A stretch of 64,000 bases of DNA, taken from assembly GCF_002733955.1 (NCBI RefSeq), contig NZ_NVXQ01000027.1, positions 26,736-90,735 of the forward strand, in the 5' to 3' direction. Positions 60,473-64,000 of the stretch are shown one piece after another. This DNA comes from Hoeflea sp. (GTDB lineage: Bacteria > Pseudomonadota > Alphaproteobacteria > Rhizobiales > Rhizobiaceae). The number at the start of each line of letters is the position of its first letter. Positions within the stretch are counted from its first letter, which is position 1. Position numbers and translations under genes: made by a program. The notes under the pieces are model-generated. The model was given only the letters and a program-made list of their open reading frames with translations. It was not told the DNA's origin and made no database searches.

Positions 60473-61204
60473 CTATCCGACACGGCGCAGGAAATCGCGC
60501 GTTCGCGGGTCGTGCGGAGCATCGAAAATCTGGCTTGGCGGCCCCTGCTCGACGATCCGTCCGCCTTCCATGAAGACGATGCGGTCGGCGATCTCGCGGG
60601 CAAACTGCATCTCATGGGTGACGATCAGCATGGTCTGCCGTTGCTCGGCCACCCGCCGCATCAGGTCCAGAACCTCGCCGACCCATTCCGGATCCAGCGC
60701 CGAGGTCGGTTCGTCAAACAGCATCAGGTCGGCATCCAGCGCCATCGCGCGACCGATACCGACACGCTGCTGCTGTCCGCCCGACAGTGCCGCGGGATAG
60801 GAGTTCGCCTTTTCCGTCAGGCCGGTCTCACGCAACACCTCATCCGCCCGTGCTTCGGCCTCCGCACGCGAGCGCTTCTGTACGGTGACAAGCGCTTCGG
60901 TGATGTTCTCCCGCGCGGTCTTGTTGGCAAAGAGCGCATAGTTCTGGAACACGAAGGCCGTCCGGCGCCGCAAAGCCAGAATGTCCTTGCGGCTGGCGCG
61001 CGCCGCATCGACGCTGAGATCACCGACGGTGATGGTGCCGGCATCGGGATGATCGAGAAAATTGATTGCGCGCAGCAAGGTCGACTTGCCGGTGCCCGAC
61101 GGGCCGATGATCACCACCCGCTCGCCGTCCTTGATCTCGAGGTCGATCTTGTCGAGCACCGTGTTGGCGCCAAACCGCTTTGTCAGCCCGCTCACGCCCG
61201 TCAT
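60473..61204 (-). CDS. Polar amino acid ABC transporter ATP-binding protein
   Basis: A 243-residue ATPase of the amino acid/cystine importer type. Walker A (GPSGTGKST), Q-loop (FVFQNYALFANKTARENI), signature LSGGQQQRVGIG, Walker B (LMLFDEPTSALDPEW) and H-loop (MLIVTHEMQFA) are all intact. Its start overlaps the permease stop by four bases (ATGA). It is the last gene of the operon. Confidence 0.94.
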   Translation of the reverse strand: MTGVSGLTKRFGANTVLDKIDLEIKDGERVVIIGPSGTGKSTLLRAINFLDHPDAGTITVGDLSVDAARASRKDILALRRRTAFVFQNYALFANKTARENITEALVTVQKRSRAEAEARADEVLRETGLTEKANSYPAALSGGQQQRVGIGRAMALDADLMLFDEPTSALDPEWVGEVLDLMRRVAEQRQTMLIVTHEMQFAREIADRIVFMEGGRIVEQGPPSQIFDAPHDPRTRDFLRRVG

Positions 61205-61875
61205 CGCGAATACGCCTCTTCCATGCGGCCCTCAAGCAGACGTTGCCCATAGGACAGCACCTCGACGATAATCCAGTAGATCACCGCCACCACGATAAAG
61301 CTTTCGAAATAAAGAAAGCTTCCCGCCGCCTCCTTCTGGGTCGCGCCCATCAGTTCGGTGACCCCAAGCGTGAACGCCAGCGAGGTGCTCTTGATCATGT
61401 CGATGAAGTAATTGACCAGCGTCGGCGCCGCCACCCGCGAGGCCTGCGGCAGCACGATCCGCCTGAGCATCTGGCCGCGGGTCATGCCCACAGCCATCGA
61501 GGCTTCCCACTGGCTGCGATCAACGCCGATGATGGCGGCGCGGATGCTCTCCGCCATATAGGCCGAGAAATGCAGTGTCAGCCCCATGATCGCGGCGGTG
61601 ACACCGTTGATCTGGGAGAGAAACGACACCAGCTGCGGCAGGCCGTAATAGAACAGGAACAGCTGCACCAGAAGCGGCGTGCCGCGGAAGAAGCTGATGA
61701 ACAGCATCACCGCCTGATCGAGCACCGGCACGCGGATGACCCGCTCCACGGCCAAGAGCGCGGCAAGCACCAGCGCTAACGCCATCGACGCCAGCGCCAT
61801 GCCGAGCGTGAGCGGGACATATCCCAGAAGCACCGGGACAAGTCCCAGCATGTAGTCGATGTCTAGCGGTTGCAT
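61201..61875 (-). CDS. Polar amino acid ABC transporter permease
   Basis: A 224-residue inner-membrane permease with about five membrane segments. Family signatures are MLFISFFRGTPLLVQLFLFYYGLPQ and the EAA loop (QWEASMAVGMTRGQMLRRIVLPQA). A single permease in the operon would form a homodimer, as in cystine-type systems. It is 24 bp downstream of the binding-protein stop. Confidence 0.93.
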   Translation of the reverse strand: MQPLDIDYMLGLVPVLLGYVPLTLGMALASMALALVLAALLAVERVIRVPVLDQAVMLFISFFRGTPLLVQLFLFYYGLPQLVSFLSQINGVTAAIMGLTLHFSAYMAESIRAAIIGVDRSQWEASMAVGMTRGQMLRRIVLPQASRVAAPTLVNYFIDMIKSTSLAFTLGVTELMGATQKEAAGSFLYFESFIVVAVIYWIIVEVLSYGQRLLEGRMEEAYSR

Positions 61876-61899
61876 GGCCCTGCCCCGTGTGCTGCCTGC

Positions 61900-62661
61900 C
61901 TATTCGGCTGACGTGATGTCGGCTCCGAACCAGGTCTGGGAGATCTCCGCAAGCGTGCCTTTCTCGCGCAGAGCCGTCAGAGCTGCATCAACCCTGTCAC
62001 GCTGCGCCCGCCCGGCTTCGTCATCACGGAACGGCAATGCGTTGCGGATTTCCGAGAAGGGCTGGCCGGCAAGCGCCAACGGCAGCGGGCTTTTCTGGAT
62101 CACTTGGGTGGACGACACGCGATCCATCACGAAGGCGTCGACGCGGCCAAGCGCCGTGTCCTGTTCGATGTTGGATTCATAGGTGCGGATATCGATTTCG
62201 GCGGCATAGGGCAGTTCGCGCAACAACTGCTCGAAGTTCGATCCCAGATTGACCGCAACCACGCGCCCGCGCAGATCTTCCGGACCGCTGATCGTGTCCT
62301 CATTGCCCTTCTTCACCACCACCTGCGCACCGTCATAGACGTAGGGCTGAGTGAAGACGAACGCCTCTTGGCGCTCCGGCGTGATGGTGATCTGGTTGGC
62401 GATGGTATCGATACGCCCGGAGCTCAGCGCGCCGATCAGTCCCGAAAACGACATGGTGACGTATTCCACATTCATGCCGGTTTCCGCGGCGACCGCGTTC
62501 ATCACGTCGACCTCGAAGCCCTGCAGCTTGTCCTGCTGCACGAAAGTGAAGGGGAAATAGCCTCCGGACATGCCCACACGCAGTGTGTCATTGTCCTGGG
62601 CAGCAGCAATTGAAACGAAACTGGCCGCGGCGAGCGCGGCAATGGCGATGGATTTGAGCAT
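61900..62661 (-). CDS. Amino acid-binding periplasmic protein
   Basis: A 253-residue type 2 binding protein with a signal peptide (LKSIAIAALAAASFVSIAAA). The core is TLRVGMSGGYFPFTFVQQDKLQGFEVDVMNAVA and LSSGRIDTIANQITITPERQEAFVFTQPYVYDGAQV, which fits cystine/glutamine-type ligand recognition. It heads a complete transporter operon with the permease and ATPase downstream. Confidence 0.93.
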   Translation of the reverse strand: MLKSIAIAALAAASFVSIAAAQDNDTLRVGMSGGYFPFTFVQQDKLQGFEVDVMNAVAAETGMNVEYVTMSFSGLIGALSSGRIDTIANQITITPERQEAFVFTQPYVYDGAQVVVKKGNEDTISGPEDLRGRVVAVNLGSNFEQLLRELPYAAEIDIRTYESNIEQDTALGRVDAFVMDRVSSTQVIQKSPLPLALAGQPFSEIRNALPFRDDEAGRAQRDRVDAALTALREKGTLAEISQTWFGADITSAE

Positions 62662-62892
62662 TTCTGTCCCTCTCGTGACAAGCCACCGGCCGGGTTGCGC
62701 GGTGCGGCTTCAAAGTTGAACGCCACAGATGGGTGCTGGTTCCACCTTTGCAATCTTGGGCCCTGTGCCGCCCGGGAACGTGAAGCGGCGTGATGGCGCG
62801 TGAGCACCGGCCACTTTTTCCGGGTTGCGACGGAACTCACGGCAGAAACAGGCGTTGGGTGGCAGTAAGTTTCACGAACCAAGGAGCACAAG

Positions 62893-63462
62893 ATGCCCAA
62901 CATGGAAGACGCAAAAATCCTCATCATGTCCACCAACGGTTTCGAGCAGTCCGAGCTTGAGTACCCGCTCGAACACCTCAAGAAGGCAGGCGCCACGGTT
63001 CACGTTGCCACGCTCGACGGCAAGGCCATCAAGGGCTGGGACAAGGACGACTGGGGCGACACGGTCGAAGCCGACCTGAAGATCTCCGACGTCAAGGTCG
63101 ACGACTACATCGCTCTGGTGCTGCCCGGCGGACAGATCAACCCTGACCTGCTGCGTGTCGAAAAAGATGCCGTCCAGCTGGTCCGCGATTTCGTCACCAA
63201 CGACAAGATTGTCGCCGCCATCTGCCACGCCCCGTGGTTGCTGATCGAAGCCGGCGTCATCAAGGACCGCGAGGCAACCTCCTACCACTCGATCCGCACC
63301 GACTTGGAAAATGCCGGCGCCAAGTGGAAAGACACCGAGATGGCCATCGACAACGGCATCATCACCAGCCGTTCGCCCGAAGATCTCGAGGTGTTTGTCA
63401 ACAAGATCATCGAGGAGGTACGCGAAGGCGAACATCACCGCGATTCCGCCAACGCTGCCTGA
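62893..63462 (+). CDS. DJ-1/PfpI-family protein
   Basis: A 189-residue class I glutamine amidotransferase-like protein of the DJ-1/PfpI group. The nucleophile is Cys111 in AAICHAPWLLIEAG, next to His112, and VLPGGQINPDLLR is the usual loop. Members act as proteases, deglycases or chaperones in oxidative or carbonyl stress; the activity here is not determined. AAGGAGCACAAG precedes the ATG. It is followed by a host-attachment-family gene 98 bp downstream. Confidence 0.92.
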   Translation: MPNMEDAKILIMSTNGFEQSELEYPLEHLKKAGATVHVATLDGKAIKGWDKDDWGDTVEADLKISDVKVDDYIALVLPGGQINPDLLRVEKDAVQLVRDFVTNDKIVAAICHAPWLLIEAGVIKDREATSYHSIRTDLENAGAKWKDTEMAIDNGIITSRSPEDLEVFVNKIIEEVREGEHHRDSANAA

Positions 63463-63560
63463 TCCGGATTTGGGGCGGCCGCGCTGCGGCTGCCCCCAAC
63501 CCGCCGCATTGGTCGCCATAGTGGTACAGGCCAATCCATTCACACTAAGCGGGAGGTCGC

Positions 63561-63971
63561 ATGTCCAACCTACCAGTCCCTCACAACACCCTCATCGTCG
63601 TCGGCACCGGTGAAGGCGCCAATTTCTACCGCAATGCCGGCAAGAATGGCGAACTCAAGCTGCAGCACTCCAAGGATCTGGAACCCGGCAACCTTGCCGA
63701 CCAGGGACCGGCCGGAAAGCAGCCGCCCGACACCTCGGCCAAGGAATCGATGGAGGCCACCTTCGCCAAGATCCTGGCCAATCACCTTTATGACCTGGCC
63801 CAGCAGCACAAATTCGACAAGTTGATCCTCGTGCTTGACCCCGACACGCTCGGCGAAACCCGCCCGAGCCTGCATGTCAGCGTCACCGACAAGATCATGC
63901 TCGAATTGCCCAAGACCCTGATCAACAGCCCGACCGACCAGATTGAAAAATCGATTCAGGCGGCCCTCTGA
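63561..63971 (+). CDS. Host attachment family protein
   Basis: A 136-residue protein of the host attachment family, originally linked to Agrobacterium plant binding and now grouped with release-factor-like (baeRF) proteins. The body carries NTLIVVGTGEGANFYRNAG and the long acidic stretch HKFDKLILVLDPDTLGETRP, then LPKTLINSPTDQIEKSIQA. A GGGAGGTCGC site precedes the ATG. Its role is unclear in the absence of plant-interaction genes nearby. Confidence 0.85.
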   Translation: MSNLPVPHNTLIVVGTGEGANFYRNAGKNGELKLQHSKDLEPGNLADQGPAGKQPPDTSAKESMEATFAKILANHLYDLAQQHKFDKLILVLDPDTLGETRPSLHVSVTDKIMLELPKTLINSPTDQIEKSIQAAL

Positions 63972-64000
63972 TCCAGACCAATCGAACCGGCCGGACCCTG

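Noticed and set aside
1-64000. tRNA or rRNA genes, CRISPR arrays, insertion sequences, prophage, attachment sites
   Set aside because: No tRNA T-arm followed by an acceptor stem, no array of spaced direct repeats, no transposase or integrase motif and no shift in codon use were seen.

Overview
The window reads as an ordinary, gene-dense chromosomal stretch of a GC-rich alphaproteobacterium. It most likely comes from Hyphomicrobiales (Rhizobiales), near Rhizobiaceae or Hoeflea-like marine relatives. This is inferred from FrcBCA-like and PhoCDET-like ABC systems, a class IIA HAD phosphatase, a PleC/PdhS-like sensor kinase, a type II lumazine synthase behind an FMN riboswitch, DUF1217 and DUF1289 proteins, and strongly GC-biased third codon positions throughout. 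I see no tRNA or rRNA gene, CRISPR array, insertion sequence, integrase or prophage. Coordinates and motifs come from reading the sequence; functional names rest on recalled family features, with no search behind them.

1-6 kb: the 3' part of an SLC13-type permease with an in-frame TAA, a minus-strand metal/sulfur group (CDF exporter, metallo-beta-lactamase-fold protein, rhodanese) and a globin with a SAP-like tail. 4.5-8.6 kb: a LacI-type regulator divergent from a sugar ABC transporter, with a 24-bp perfect palindrome between them. 8.7-13.2 kb: a phosphate/phosphonate importer (phnD-C-E-E) behind a Pho-box-like repeat, ending in a HAD phosphatase. 13.3-26 kb: central metabolism and envelope genes, namely PEP synthase, a PfkB kinase, lactate dehydrogenase, two L,D-transpeptidases, an Acr3 arsenite exporter, class I fumarase and a diguanylate cyclase.

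26-38 kb: a MarR gene divergent from a hydrolase/flavin-oxidoreductase pair, moaA, two drug/metabolite exporters, a polar amino acid ABC transporter with no ATPase beside it, methyltransferases, a gamma-butyrobetaine dioxygenase-like enzyme and an aldo/keto reductase. 38-49 kb: a lipase-like protein, a penicillin acylase-family hydrolase, a beta-hydroxyacid dehydrogenase, DNA repair and nuclease genes, an Lrp regulator and a sensor histidine kinase. 48.6-54 kb: cobT and cobS (B12 lower-ligand assembly), a membrane-anchored aspartic protease and a large protein built from repeated DUF1217 modules. 54-64 kb: a TauE-type exporter, a possible small RNA, an extensin-like lipoprotein, a thioesterase, dusA, small proteins, ribH under an FMN riboswitch, a complete amino acid ABC transporter, a DJ-1/PfpI protein and a host-attachment-family protein.

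The most unusual points are the repeat architecture of the DUF1217 protein, the globin-SAP fusion, the interrupted transporter, an orphan terminator suggesting a small RNA near 55.2 kb, an 84-nt branched inverted repeat near 18.85 kb and a 28-residue ORF ending in WWPPPGH near 36.2 kb. I found no clear candidate for a new multi-gene defence or biosynthetic system.
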